DNA from: an uncultured Collinsella sp.
GTDB taxonomy: Bacteria > Actinomycetota > Coriobacteriia > Coriobacteriales > Coriobacteriaceae
NCBI GenBank assembly: GCA_959599635.1
Contig: CAUGJN010000021.1
Span: forward strand, 1-23,191
DNA length: 23,191 nucleotides
Reading direction: 5' to 3'
Made by a program: the position numbers and the translations under genes. The notes beneath the pieces were generated by a model. That model did not search any database. It saw nothing but the letters and a program-made list of their open reading frames with translations, and was not told where the DNA came from. Shown one piece after another: positions 1-7,846 of the stretch (position 1 is the first letter of the stretch; every line of letters starts with the position of its first letter).

Positions 1-45
1 GCCTTGCTCCGAGAAGTTCGCGAAGCCCACTTCCCGGAGCAAGGC
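1..45 (-). terminator. Long hairpin downstream of xfp, at the window edge
   Basis: Bases 1-11 and 35-45 form a perfect 11-bp inverted repeat (GCCTTGCTCCG / CGGAGCAAGGC). After one mismatch (12/34) the pairing continues for 5 bp (13-17 / 29-33), leaving an 11-nt loop. It begins about 43 bases past the xfp stop codon, so it is a plausible terminator. The position where a U-tract would sit on the minus strand lies outside the window, so termination cannot be confirmed. It could also be the edge of a larger palindromic repeat. Confidence 0.5.
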
Positions 46-87
46 CGCCCCGCCGGGCAAGGCCCCAGCGCGAGACCGTCCCGGATG

Positions 88-2616
88 CTATTCGTTGTCG
101 CCGGCAGTAAGCTGCGTTGCGGAGAGCGCGCCGTCGGCTGCTGTTGCGGCTGCGGCGTCGGGCCAGACCCAGTCGGTGAAGGCCGGGTGATCGTAGCCCT
201 CATCGCACGCGAACTCAAAGGCCTCGGTGCGGAATGCCTCCCACTTATCAATCTGCTCGGCAAACTTATCGGCGTCGACCATGCGCAGCACGTCGGCGGC
301 CAGTGTCCAGCGGTCCATGTTGTTCAGGCGCAGCATGTCGAACGGCGTTGTCGTGGAGCCTTTCTCCTCGTAGCCGTGGACGCGGAAGGCATCGTGGCCG
401 GGGCGGTTCCAGATCAGGCGGCGAATCGTGCCGGCATAGGCGTGGAACGCGAAGAGGACGGGCTTCTCGCCGCAGCCGAACAGCTCAGCCCAGCGCTCGT
501 CGCTGAGAGCCTGGTCGTTCTCGCAGACGTTCTGGATCTTGAGCAGATCGACCACGTTGACGAACCATACCTTGATGCCCAGCTCGCGCAGCATGTCGGT
601 TGCAGCCAGAGCCTCGAGCGTCGGCACGTCGCCGCAGGTGGCGACCACGACATCGGCCTCGGCGAGCGAATCGGCGGTCGATGCCCACTCCCAGGTCGCA
701 ACGCCCTCGGCGAGCTCCGCCTTGGCCTCGTCGACCGTCTGGAAGGTCGGAGCAGGCTGCTTGCCGCAGAAGATGGCGTTGACGCAGTCGGTGGACTGGT
801 AGACGCGCTCGGCAACGGCAAGGGCCATGTTGGCGTCGGCCGGATAGTAGGCATTCACGATGTGCGTGTCGTTGGCCTTGTTGAGCAGCAGGTCGATAAA
901 GCCGGGGTCCTGATGCGAGAAGCCGTTGTGGTCCTGACGCCAGACGTGGCTCGACAGCAAAATGTTAAGGCCGCTGATGGGGGCACGCCACGGAATCTCG
1001 CGCTTGGTAGCCTCGAGCCACTTGCAGTGCTGGTTGACCATGGAGTCGACCACATGGACAAAGCTCTCGTAGGAGCTCCACACGCCGGAACGGCCAGTGA
1101 GCACGTAGGCCTCGAGGAAGCCCTCGCATTGGTGCTCGGACAGCTGCTCGACGACCTTACCGGAGCCTGCCAGCAGCTCGTCGTTGGCCTCGTCCTCGTA
1201 GAAGCCGGCGTCCCACTGCTTCTTGGTCACCTTGTAGGCAGCCTGCAGACGGTTGGACGCGGTCTCGTCGGGACCAAAGATGCGGAAGTCATCCATGTTC
1301 TTGGCCAGAACGTCGGCAGTGTACTCACCAAAGACGCGGGCGGCCTCGGTGGAGCCCCAGCCATGACCCTTAGTTGCGACGGGGACCTCGTGGGCATGAA
1401 TATCGGGCAGCTCGAGCTCGCGACGCACCTTACCGCCGTTCGCGTTGGGGTTGGCGCCGATGCGCAACTCGCCGGTCGGCATAAAGGCCGTCACCTCGGG
1501 GCGCACCTGGCCCTCGGGCGTAAAGAGCTCCTCGGGCTTGTAGGAACGCAGCCACTCGCGCAGCACGCGGAAGTGCTCGTGGGTGTCCTTGGCACTCGCC
1601 AGCGGCACCTGATGCGCGCGCCAGGAGTCCTCGGTCTTCTTACCGTCGATGTGCTTGGGGCAAGTCCAGCCCTTGGGCGTACGGAACACAATCATGGGGT
1701 AGGCCGGGCGGACCACGGTCTCGCCTGAGGCGGCCTGGGCCTGCGCGGTGGCCTTGATGTCACAAATCTCATCGAAGACCTGCTCAAACAGGGCAGCGAA
1801 ACGCGCATGAATGCTTGCGTGGCTCTCGTCGTCAAAGCCGGCGACAAAGAAGTGCGGCTTATAGCCCATGCCCTCAAAGAACTTGGTGAGTTCCTCATCG
1901 GACACGCGGGCAAGGATGGTGGGGTTGGCGATCTTGTAGCCGTTGAGGTGCAGGATCGGCAGGACGATGCCGTCGGTTGCCGGGTTCACGAGCTTGTTGG
2001 ACTGCCAAGAGGTCGCGAGCGGACCGGTCTCGGACTCGCCATCGCCCACCACGGCCACGGCCAGCAGGCTTGGGTTGTCCATGACGGCACCGTAAGCGTG
2101 GCTGAGCGTGTAGCCGAGCTCGCCGCCCTCGTGGATGGAACCGGGCGTCTCGGGCGCAAAGTGGCTCGGGATGCCGCCGGGATAGGAGAACTGGCGGAAG
2201 AACTTCTGCAGGCCTGCCTCGTCATTGGTGATGTCGGGGCGAATCTCGCGGTAGGTGCCGTCGAGCAGCGACTGGGCAGTACCGGCGGGGCCACCGTGAC
2301 CAGGGCCCATCAAGAAGATAGCATTCTGGTTGTGGTCGGCGATCAGTCGATTGACGTGACCGAACAGGAAGTTGATGCCGGGCGTGGTGCCCCAGTGGCC
2401 AACCAGGCGGTGCTTAACGTCCGGACGACCGAAGTCGCGCACCTCACCGGTTTTCTCATCAACAAAGTCGGGGCGCATTAGCGGGTTAGAGCGAAGGTAG
2501 ATCTGACCGACGGACAGATAGTTCGATGCGCGCCAATACAGGTCGACGCCCTCGAGCTCGGAAGCCGGCACCTCGTGGCCCAGCTTTTGCCACGGCGTCC
2601 CCAGTGTTTTAGCCAT
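88..2616 (-). CDS. xfp: Xylulose-5-phosphate/fructose-6-phosphate phosphoketolase
   Basis: Thiamine-diphosphate enzyme, 842 aa, a little longer than typical bifidobacterial Xfp (about 825). The family cleaves xylulose-5-P or fructose-6-P with phosphate to acetyl-phosphate plus glyceraldehyde-3-P or erythrose-4-P, the core of the bifid shunt, in the cytoplasm. Visible family motifs are HWGTTPGINFLFGHVNRL near the N-terminus, GPGHGGPA, EGGELGYTLSHAYGA, and the cofactor-binding segment GDGESETGPLATSWQSNK followed by HLNGYKIANPT. The ATG at 2616 is preceded by a GAAGGGA-type ribosome binding site. The gene follows a LacI-family regulator gene on the same strand after a 204-bp gap holding two palindromic operators, so it probably has its own regulated promoter. 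Whether it prefers xylulose-5-P alone or both substrates cannot be told from the sequence. Confidence 0.97.
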   Translation of the reverse strand: MAKTLGTPWQKLGHEVPASELEGVDLYWRASNYLSVGQIYLRSNPLMRPDFVDEKTGEVRDFGRPDVKHRLVGHWGTTPGINFLFGHVNRLIADHNQNAIFLMGPGHGGPAGTAQSLLDGTYREIRPDITNDEAGLQKFFRQFSYPGGIPSHFAPETPGSIHEGGELGYTLSHAYGAVMDNPSLLAVAVVGDGESETGPLATSWQSNKLVNPATDGIVLPILHLNGYKIANPTILARVSDEELTKFFEGMGYKPHFFVAGFDDESHASIHARFAALFEQVFDEICDIKATAQAQAASGETVVRPAYPMIVFRTPKGWTCPKHIDGKKTEDSWRAHQVPLASAKDTHEHFRVLREWLRSYKPEELFTPEGQVRPEVTAFMPTGELRIGANPNANGGKVRRELELPDIHAHEVPVATKGHGWGSTEAARVFGEYTADVLAKNMDDFRIFGPDETASNRLQAAYKVTKKQWDAGFYEDEANDELLAGSGKVVEQLSEHQCEGFLEAYVLTGRSGVWSSYESFVHVVDSMVNQHCKWLEATKREIPWRAPISGLNILLSSHVWRQDHNGFSHQDPGFIDLLLNKANDTHIVNAYYPADANMALAVAERVYQSTDCVNAIFCGKQPAPTFQTVDEAKAELAEGVATWEWASTADSLAEADVVVATCGDVPTLEALAATDMLRELGIKVWFVNVVDLLKIQNVCENDQALSDERWAELFGCGEKPVLFAFHAYAGTIRRLIWNRPGHDAFRVHGYEEKGSTTTPFDMLRLNNMDRWTLAADVLRMVDADKFAEQIDKWEAFRTEAFEFACDEGYDHPAFTDWVWPDAAAATAADGALSATQLTAGDNE

Positions 2617-2674
2617 TGTTTATGTCCCTTCGCTGTGCGGTCACCCTCCAATACGGCAACCTTTCGTTGGGACC

Positions 2675-2680
2675 AGTATA
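2675..2680 (-). promoter_or_regulatory. Probable -10 box of the xfp promoter
   Basis: Read on the minus strand this is TATACT, about 60 bases upstream of the xfp ATG. No good -35 box is seen at 17 bp spacing, and the expected spacer is occupied by the operator at 2686-2697. This arrangement suits a promoter controlled by a repressor that blocks polymerase. Confidence 0.55.
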
Positions 2681-2685
2681 TTTGC

Positions 2686-2717
2686 TAAAACGTTTTATCA
2701 TGGTGAAAAAACGTTTT
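2686..2717. promoter_or_regulatory. Paired LacI-type operators upstream of xfp
   Basis: Two CG-centred palindromes: TAAAACGTTTTA (2686-2697, perfect) and AAAACGTTTT (2708-2717, perfect 10-bp core). Their centres are 21 bp apart, two helical turns, so two dimers would sit on the same DNA face. CG-centred palindromes are the typical operator form of LacI-family proteins, and a LacI-family gene lies directly upstream. The assignment to that regulator is inferred from proximity. A weaker palindrome, TAAACGTGTTTA (2812-2823), overlaps the lacI-type gene's stop codon. Confidence 0.7.
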
Positions 2718-2820
2718 ACCACCCTTATCAATCCCATCGATTAGCAAAACGCGACATTCACCTGCGGCGTTGATTGTCACAGGTGCTCCACATTCGGTCT
2801 CTGCAAATTGGTAAACGTGT

Positions 2821-3849
2821 TTAGTTGTGTTTAGTAAGCTCGAGCACGCTGTCCTTAACGATAAGCTCCGGCTCCAGAACGACCTCTTCGGCACGCCTGC
2901 CGCCCCTACCGGCAAGACGCTTGGACATGCAGCCAAAAGCATGCTCCGCAAGGACACCAGGGTCCTGCTCAATCGCGGTCAGCGCCGGCTCAAAGAGAAC
3001 GTCGGCCGCCGAGTTGTCATAGCTCACCACCGAGATATCGCCCGGGATGCTCTTCCCCATCTCGTGCAAGCGCTTGAGCAAACCGAGGGCAATGTTATCC
3101 GAGCTTGCGAACACGGCAGTGGCGTCAGTTGTGAGCACTGCCTCCGAGGCCTCGTATGCGCTCGGAATGTAGTACTCGCTCTCAAACTCCAAACGCGCGT
3201 CGATCGGCAGGCCAACCTCGCGCAGCGCGCGCTCATAGCCGGCAAGTCGCTTGCGGCCCGTATTGGAACGGCGGGCATTAACCAGGCAGGCAATACGGCG
3301 GTGGCCTTGCTCGATCAGATAGCGGGTGGCCATATAGCCGCCCATCTCGTGGTCGAACATCACCTTGTCGCACTCGAGCCCCTCAATGGCACGGTCGACC
3401 ATTACGGCCGGGATGGGCAGGTGGCTGACTTCTTCGCGCAGGGCGCGGTCATCGGAGAACTCGTCACCCACCACCAGGAAGACGCCATCAACGCCGCGCG
3501 TCACCAGCTGGCGCAGCAGCTCCAGATCGTCATCGGCGCTTCCGCCCGAGCTGGTAATGAAGAGCGCATAGCCGTCCTCGCGGCAGCGCTTTTCCAGGCT
3601 ACCGGCGAGCGAGGCAAAAAAGCGGCTCTCGATGTTAGGGACGATAAGGCCCAGCGTGCGCGACTCGCGCATGACCAGGCTGCGCGCAATCTGGTTGGGA
3701 ACATAGTGGTTGCGCGCCGCGACCTCTTTGATGAGCTTGCGGTTTTCTTCCGAGATGCGACAGGGCCGATTATTGAGAACAAGCGAGACCGACGAGGGGG
3801 AAAGCCCCACCTCCTGGGCGATCTGCTTGAGGGTGACTTTGTTGGCCAT
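2821..3849 (-). CDS. LacI-family transcriptional regulator
   Basis: 342 aa, the usual LacI-family length. The N-terminus carries the helix-turn-helix and hinge: VTLKQIAQEVGLSPSSVSLV, then NHYVPNQIARSLV around residues 45-60. The rest is a periplasmic-binding-protein-like effector domain, with TLGLIVPNIESRFFASL near its start, VDGVFLVVGDE mid-protein and DISVVSYDN near the end. The family normally represses sugar genes and is released by a sugar or sugar-phosphate. The start at 3849 has a good AAGGAG ribosome binding site. It lies upstream of and in line with xfp, whose promoter has two matching operators, so xfp is its likely target. An imperfect palindrome TAAACACTTTA (3915-3925) upstream of its own -10 box may allow autoregulation. 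The effector is not identifiable. Confidence 0.93.
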   Translation of the reverse strand: MANKVTLKQIAQEVGLSPSSVSLVLNNRPCRISEENRKLIKEVAARNHYVPNQIARSLVMRESRTLGLIVPNIESRFFASLAGSLEKRCREDGYALFITSSGGSADDDLELLRQLVTRGVDGVFLVVGDEFSDDRALREEVSHLPIPAVMVDRAIEGLECDKVMFDHEMGGYMATRYLIEQGHRRIACLVNARRSNTGRKRLAGYERALREVGLPIDARLEFESEYYIPSAYEASEAVLTTDATAVFASSDNIALGLLKRLHEMGKSIPGDISVVSYDNSAADVLFEPALTAIEQDPGVLAEHAFGCMSKRLAGRGGRRAEEVVLEPELIVKDSVLELTKHN

Positions 3850-3884
3850 CTCGCTCCTTCCGGGTTTACGCGCAATCTCTTGAA

Positions 3885-3925
3885 AGTATAGCGACTACCC
3901 CTCTACCTCGGTGATAAACACTTTA
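3885..3925 (-). promoter_or_regulatory. Promoter region of the LacI-type gene
   Basis: A minus-strand TATACT (3885-3890) lies about 36 bases before the ATG. No strong -35 is seen. The near-palindrome TAAACACTTTA at 3915-3925 lies just upstream of the -35 position and resembles the xfp operators weakly, so autoregulation is possible but speculative. Confidence 0.4.
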
Positions 3926-3983
3926 CCAATCCGGTGGACGGCTGTTTTATCGCCGCCAGCGCACCAAATCCGTCCGGGTGGGG

Positions 3984-3989
3984 TATATT
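3984..3989 (+). promoter_or_regulatory. Probable -10 box of murB
   Basis: TATATT lies 43 bases before the chosen murB ATG at 4033. No convincing -35 is seen. It sits inside the stretch that an upstream murB start at 3934 would translate, which argues for the 4033 start. Confidence 0.45.
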
Positions 3990-4032
3990 GCAATCGATTG
4001 ATGACAACGACCACCAAAAGGCGGATATTCGT

Positions 4033-4995
4033 ATGCACGAGAACGATTTTTTTAACGAGGACCTGCTGTGCGCGCTCGCTGGCGTTGCCGGCGAGGACAA
4101 CGTGCTGATGAGCGAGCCCATGCGCGAGCACACCACGTTTAAGATCGGCGGTCCGGCCGACGTCTTTGTCACGCCCGATACTGAGCAGGGCCTCGTCGCC
4201 ACGCTCGATACCTGCTATCGCTGCAATCTACCACTCACCATCGTGGGCAACGGCTCCGACTTGCTCGTCGGCGACAAGGGCATCCGCGGCGTCGTCGTAG
4301 CGCTGGGCGAGGGCCTCTCCGACATTACGGTCGACGGCACGCACGTCACGGCGGCAGCCGGCGCCTTGCTTTCCGATGTCGCAGCCGCGGCAGCCGAGGC
4401 CGGCCTTACCGGCATGGAGCCCATCTCGGGCATTCCCGGATCGGTCGGCGGTGCCTGCTACATGAACGCCGGAGCATACGGCGCTTGCATGGCCGATGTG
4501 CTGGAGTCCGTGCGCGTCTACAAGCCCGCCCGCATGCTCGACGACGGCACCCGCGGTAGCGGCAGCATTATCGAGTTCGATGTCGATGAGCTCAACCTGG
4601 GCTATCGCAAGAGCCGCATTGCCGACGACGGTTTCATCGTGCTTTCGGCCACTTTCAATCTCGCCCCGGGCAACGCCGCGATGATCAAGGCCGACATGGA
4701 CGACTACCGCCAGCGCCGCGAGGACAAGCAGCCGCTCGACATGCCGAGCGCCGGCTCCACCTTCAAGCGCCCCGAGGGCCACTTTGCCGGCAAGCTCATC
4801 ATGGACGCCGGCCTGCGAGGACACGCCATTGGCGGCGCGCAGGTGAGCGAGAAGCACTGCGGCTTCATCGTCAACGCCGACCACGCCACCGCCGCCGATG
4901 TCGACGAACTCATCCGCCACATCCAAACAACCGTCAAAGACCAATTCGACGTAGACCTCGAACCCGAAGTCCACCGAGTAGGCGAATTCCTCTAA
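4033..4995 (+). CDS. murB: UDP-N-acetylenolpyruvoylglucosamine reductase
   Basis: 320 aa FAD enzyme that reduces UDP-GlcNAc-enolpyruvate to UDP-MurNAc with NADPH, the second committed step of peptidoglycan synthesis. FAD-binding motifs are TTFKIGGPADVFVTP (from about residue 34), VGNGSDLLV (71-79) and GMEPISGIPGSVGGACYMNA (127-146). The catalytic region PSAGSTFKRP contains the probable proton-donating Ser242, and LEPEVHRVGEF at the C-terminus contains the conserved Glu312. YRKS at 191-194 is a conserved family element. I chose ATG 4033 (after AAAAGG) over an in-frame ATG at 3934, because the extra 33 residues match nothing in the family and overlap a promoter-like TATATT. It is monocistronic and convergent with the next gene. 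Confidence 0.96.
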   Translation: MHENDFFNEDLLCALAGVAGEDNVLMSEPMREHTTFKIGGPADVFVTPDTEQGLVATLDTCYRCNLPLTIVGNGSDLLVGDKGIRGVVVALGEGLSDITVDGTHVTAAAGALLSDVAAAAAEAGLTGMEPISGIPGSVGGACYMNAGAYGACMADVLESVRVYKPARMLDDGTRGSGSIIEFDVDELNLGYRKSRIADDGFIVLSATFNLAPGNAAMIKADMDDYRQRREDKQPLDMPSAGSTFKRPEGHFAGKLIMDAGLRGHAIGGAQVSEKHCGFIVNADHATAADVDELIRHIQTTVKDQFDVDLEPEVHRVGEFL

Positions 4996-4999
4996 CAAA

Positions 5000-5021
5000 G
5001 AAGGCCCCGAAAGGGGCCTTC
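5000..5021. terminator. Hairpin terminator between murB and the hydrolase gene
   Basis: A 9-bp perfect stem (5000-5008 / 5013-5021) with a GAAA tetraloop, starting 5 bases after the murB stop. The T-rich flank is better on the minus strand (TTCTTTG) than on the plus strand, so it may serve both convergent genes. Confidence 0.75.
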
Positions 5022-5073
5022 ACCATATTTATTCAGATAACCCAGTCCGGTGTGTCGCGCCCCGAACCCGAGA

Positions 5074-5209
5074 GGGCCGCGTGCCCGCCCGCAATATATT
5101 TGATTGATCGCGAGTTCCGCACGCAAAGAAGGCCACTTAATGTGGCCTTCGTCTTGCGCAGGACTGCCCGAGCAGGCAATCAAATATATTGCGGGCGGGC
5201 ACGCGGCCC
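5074..5209. repeat. 136-bp element bounded by a perfect 33-bp inverted repeat
   Basis: Bases 5074-5106 are the exact reverse complement of 5177-5209, 33 of 33 by eye. The 70-bp interior holds a second terminator hairpin. The element begins 8 bases after the stop codon of the hydrolase gene, so its transcript would end in one very long hairpin. No transposase and no clear target-site duplication are seen. A 7-base CCCAGTC occurs at 5041 and 5207, but the right copy overlaps the arm. It could be a MITE-like or REP-like unit, or a locally evolved terminator. Confidence 0.85.
5128..5150. terminator. Hairpin terminator inside the inverted-repeat element
   Basis: A 9-bp perfect stem (5128-5136 / 5142-5150) with loop TTAAT. 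It is flanked by imperfect extra pairing (CGCAA upstream, TTGCG downstream) and short T-rich tails (GTCTTG on plus, TCTTTG on minus). It resembles the terminator at 5000-5021 in its AAGGCC/GGCCTT arms. Confidence 0.65.
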
Positions 5210-5217
5210 AGTCGGCT

Positions 5218-6408
5218 TTACGACAGCGCAATACCGCCAAGCCAGCCCCAACGCACGCCAGAGCCAGTACCATAAAAGCTGATGAACGAATCAAGCGACT
5301 TAGACGTAATGGCACCCTCGTTGCTCATAACGATGCCGCCGCCAACGTAGATACCCACATGACCGTAGATAAGGCCCGGAGCACCCGTGCCGCTGTGCGA
5401 GGAATCTGCCACGATCATGCCCACCTGCAGCGCCGAGCGGTCGGAGCTATAGCACCAGGCGTTGAACATGTCACACGCGTTGCCGCCAAAATAGCCCACG
5501 CCGGCATTGCGGAAGACGTTGGTAACCCAGGCAGCACACCAGCCCTGGCCGGGAGAAGGCGTCGAGTAGCACGCATTGACGACGGCCTGCTGCTTGCCCG
5601 AACCGCCCGTCTGTTGCGGGGTGCCGCCGGCATACGAGCCGCCACCCGAAGAAGAGCCCGTGTTCGCAGAGGCCGCGGCTGCCGCAGCCGCCTTCCTAGC
5701 GGCCTCCTCAGCCTGGGCGGCAGCGAGGATCTCGGAATCGCGCTGAGCCATGAGCTCCTTGACGTCGTCGGAAAGACCGTTCAGCACGGTCTGGACTTCT
5801 TGCTGCTTGGCCTGCATATCCTGCATCTGAGCCGTCTGCTGGTCCTTGAGTTTCTCCAGGTCGGCCTTTTGTGATTCGAGCTCGGTCTTCTGTGCGTCGA
5901 GCTCAGCCTGAATCGTCTGGATATCCTCGATGGCATCGCGGTCGCTCTTGTTGATCTTCTCAACGTAATGCGCGTTGGCGACGAGTTCCTCAAACGAGCC
6001 AGAGGCCAGCAGCAGCGACAGGATGTTCGTGCCGCCGGACTTGTAGCTGGCGGCCACGCGATCGGAAAGGTCGTTGCGCTTCTTCTTGAGCTCGGCCTTC
6101 TTTTCATCGATCTGGGCCTGCGTGTCGTCAATCTTGCCCTGGACATTCTCGATGTCGTTGAGGGTCTGGGCATTCTTGTTGGCCAGCGCCGCATACTCAT
6201 TTGCGATGCTGTCGAGCTGGGCCTGAACCTCGTCGAGCTGGGCCTGGGCGGCATTCAATTTATCGGTGGTTTCTTTGGAAGCCTCCGCCGCATGGGCGCG
6301 AGTGGGCAGGCCAAAAAGAACTGCCGCAGAAGCGGCGCCGAACAGGGCCTTAAGGGCAGTGCGGCGCGAGAGCTCCTGGGAAAGGATGGAATCGCTGTTT
6401 GGTGACAT
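5218..6408 (-). CDS. Secreted coiled-coil CHAP-like peptidoglycan hydrolase (PcsB-like)
   Basis: 396 aa in three parts. Residues 1-40 are a Tat-type signal peptide, with SRRTALK at 14-20, a hydrophobic stretch and AHA|AEA cleavage near 40. Residues about 42-240 are heptad-rich, Gln/Glu/Lys/Ala-rich and predicted coiled coil. After a low-complexity Ala then Gly/Ser linker (about 228-275) comes a papain-like amidase domain with Cys291 in GWCAAWV, His350 in YGHVGIYVGGG and Asn363/Glu364 in MSNEG as likely catalytic residues. This architecture matches PcsB/SagA-type septal peptidoglycan hydrolases, which in other bacteria are held inactive by the coiled coil and switched on by FtsEX. The exact bond cut is unknown, and CHAP versus NlpC/P60 is hard to separate by eye. 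The start has a CGGAG ribosome binding site. It is transcribed alone and convergent with murB. Confidence 0.88.
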   Translation of the reverse strand: MSPNSDSILSQELSRRTALKALFGAASAAVLFGLPTRAHAAEASKETTDKLNAAQAQLDEVQAQLDSIANEYAALANKNAQTLNDIENVQGKIDDTQAQIDEKKAELKKKRNDLSDRVAASYKSGGTNILSLLLASGSFEELVANAHYVEKINKSDRDAIEDIQTIQAELDAQKTELESQKADLEKLKDQQTAQMQDMQAKQQEVQTVLNGLSDDVKELMAQRDSEILAAAQAEEAARKAAAAAAASANTGSSSGGGSYAGGTPQQTGGSGKQQAVVNACYSTPSPGQGWCAAWVTNVFRNAGVGYFGGNACDMFNAWCYSSDRSALQVGMIVADSSHSGTGAPGLIYGHVGIYVGGGIVMSNEGAITSKSLDSFISFYGTGSGVRWGWLGGIALS

Positions 6409-6526
6409 ATGTACTCCGTTACATGCTTATTTATATGTCGCTCAACTCATACATATTAGCGTACATATGGCGCGTCCCAACGATTTCCACGAACGGCAGG
6501 AAACTACAAGGTCGGCGGCTCGTAAG

Positions 6527-6553
6527 CAATTGTCAAATTTGAGGTAACAATTG
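6527..6553. promoter_or_regulatory. Inverted repeat in the hydrolase/galE divergent region
   Basis: CAATTGT (6527-6533) and ACAATTG (6547-6553) are perfect complements around 13 bp that contain the palindrome CAAATTTG (6534-6541). It is the most AT-rich part of this 266-bp divergent gap and could be a regulator site. No regulator is identified. Confidence 0.35.
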
Positions 6554-6631
6554 AGCAAGCTCTTATATGAGTACGTTAACATAATCCTCTGCTTTTCCTA
6601 CAGTGCACCATTTGGGCGTCCCCGCCTGCGC

Positions 6632-6637
6632 TATACT
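6632..6637 (+). promoter_or_regulatory. Probable -10 box of galE
   Basis: TATACT lies 38 bases before the galE ATG. The -35 region is poor: CATTTG (6609-6614) sits at 17-bp spacing. Confidence 0.5.
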
Positions 6638-6674
6638 CCCCTCTAGAAGTGTTCCTGATTCGATAGGAGACTAC

Positions 6675-7736
6675 ATGTCCAAAGCACTCGACCCCAAAGA
6701 CACCTGCGTCCTCGTTACCGGTGGCGCCGGCTTTATCGGCTCGCACACCGTCGTTCAGCTGCTCGAGGGTGGCTACCAGGTCGTCATCGTCGATGATCTC
6801 TCCAACTCCAGCGCCGTCGCCGTCGACCGCGTCAAGACCATCGTGGGCGACGAGGCCGCCAAGAACCTCACCTTCTACGAGGCCAACGTGCTCGACCGCG
6901 ATGCGATGAACAAGATCTTCGATACCCATCAGATCGACCGTGTCATCCACTTTGCCGGCTTTAAGGCCGTCGGCGAGTCGGTGAGCAAGCCCGTCGAGTA
7001 CTACCACAACAACATCGAGAACACCCTGGTGCTCATCGACGTCATGCGCAACCATGGCCGCAAGTCCATCATCTTCTCGAGCTCCTCGACCGTCTACGGC
7101 GACCCGGACAACCCGCCCGTCACCGAGGAAGACCCCAAGAAGCCCGCAACCAACCCCTATGGCTGGACCAAGTGGATGATCGAGCAGATCCTTATGGACG
7201 TCCACACCGCCGACCCCGAGTGGGACGTCGTGCTGCTCCGTTACTTCAACCCCATCGGCGCTCATCCGTCGGGCCTGATCGGCGAGGACCCCAAGGGCAT
7301 CCCCAACAACCTGGTGCCCTATGTCGCCCAGGTCGCCGTGGGCAAGCTCGAGGCCGTTCAGGTCTTTGGCAACGACTACCCCACCCCCGACGGCACCGGC
7401 GTGCGCGACTACATCCACGTGTGCGATCTGGCCTCTGGTCACGTTGCCGCCCTTAACTGGATGAACGGCAAGACCGGCGTCGAGATCTTTAACCTGGGCA
7501 CCGGCACCGGCACCTCGGTACTCGAGGTCGTCGCCGCCTTCTCCAAGGCTTGTGGCAAGGAGCTGCCCTACGTGATCCGCGAGCGCCGCGCCGGCGACAT
7601 CGCTGCCAACTGGTGCGATGCCTCCAAGGCCGAGCGCATGATGGGCTGGAAGGCCCAGTACGACATCGCGGACATGTGCCGCGATAGCTGGAACTGGCAG
7701 AGCCACAACCCCAACGGCTTCGCCGACGCCGAGTAG
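6675..7736 (+). CDS. galE: UDP-glucose 4-epimerase
   Basis: 353 aa extended short-chain dehydrogenase/reductase that interconverts UDP-glucose and UDP-galactose using tightly bound NAD. The Rossmann motif TGGAGFIGSHT starts at about residue 15, SSSSTVYGDP lies at 135-144, and the catalytic pair is Tyr162 and Lys166 in NPYGWTKW. RYFNPIGAHPSG and VRDYIHVCDLA are typical of GalE. I chose ATG 6675 because TAGGAGA sits 4-5 bases before it. The reading frame is open 24 codons further upstream, but that part covers the promoter. No other Leloir genes are adjacent, so it may serve cell-surface sugar synthesis as well as galactose use. A strong terminator follows. Confidence 0.96.
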   Translation: MSKALDPKDTCVLVTGGAGFIGSHTVVQLLEGGYQVVIVDDLSNSSAVAVDRVKTIVGDEAAKNLTFYEANVLDRDAMNKIFDTHQIDRVIHFAGFKAVGESVSKPVEYYHNNIENTLVLIDVMRNHGRKSIIFSSSSTVYGDPDNPPVTEEDPKKPATNPYGWTKWMIEQILMDVHTADPEWDVVLLRYFNPIGAHPSGLIGEDPKGIPNNLVPYVAQVAVGKLEAVQVFGNDYPTPDGTGVRDYIHVCDLASGHVAALNWMNGKTGVEIFNLGTGTGTSVLEVVAAFSKACGKELPYVIRERRAGDIAANWCDASKAERMMGWKAQYDIADMCRDSWNWQSHNPNGFADAE

Positions 7737-7758
7737 CAAAAACCTACATACCGTTCTT

Positions 7759-7792
7759 GCCCCGATCTCACGTTGTGAGGTCGGGGCTTTTT
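7759..7792 (+). terminator. Rho-independent terminator of galE
   Basis: A 13-bp stem (7759-7771 / 7775-7787) with one wobble pair, a GTT loop and five Ts (7788-7792). Confidence 0.92.
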
Positions 7793-7846
7793 CATGGCAT
7801 GTAGCCATTCGCCGAAAATCGACCAACTTTTTTATCTTGCCTGTAC

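Noticed and set aside
4..1728. A 574-codon plus-strand open frame opposite xfp
   Set aside because: It lies fully antisense to the well-supported phosphoketolase gene. Its composition (Val/Gly/Leu/Ala/Asp-rich, no family motif) is typical of the mirror frame of a GC-rich gene.
2827..3891. Plus-strand open frame opposite the LacI-type gene
   Set aside because: Antisense to a gene with clear helix-turn-helix and effector domains. No ribosome binding site and no recognisable domain.
3934..4032. 33-residue N-terminal extension of MurB
   Set aside because: It overlaps a promoter-like TATATT, matches nothing in the family, and ATG 4033 gives a normal MurB length.
4992..5315. Small minus-strand open frame across the inverted-repeat element
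   Set aside because: It only reads through the palindrome and the terminators, and overlaps the end of the hydrolase gene.
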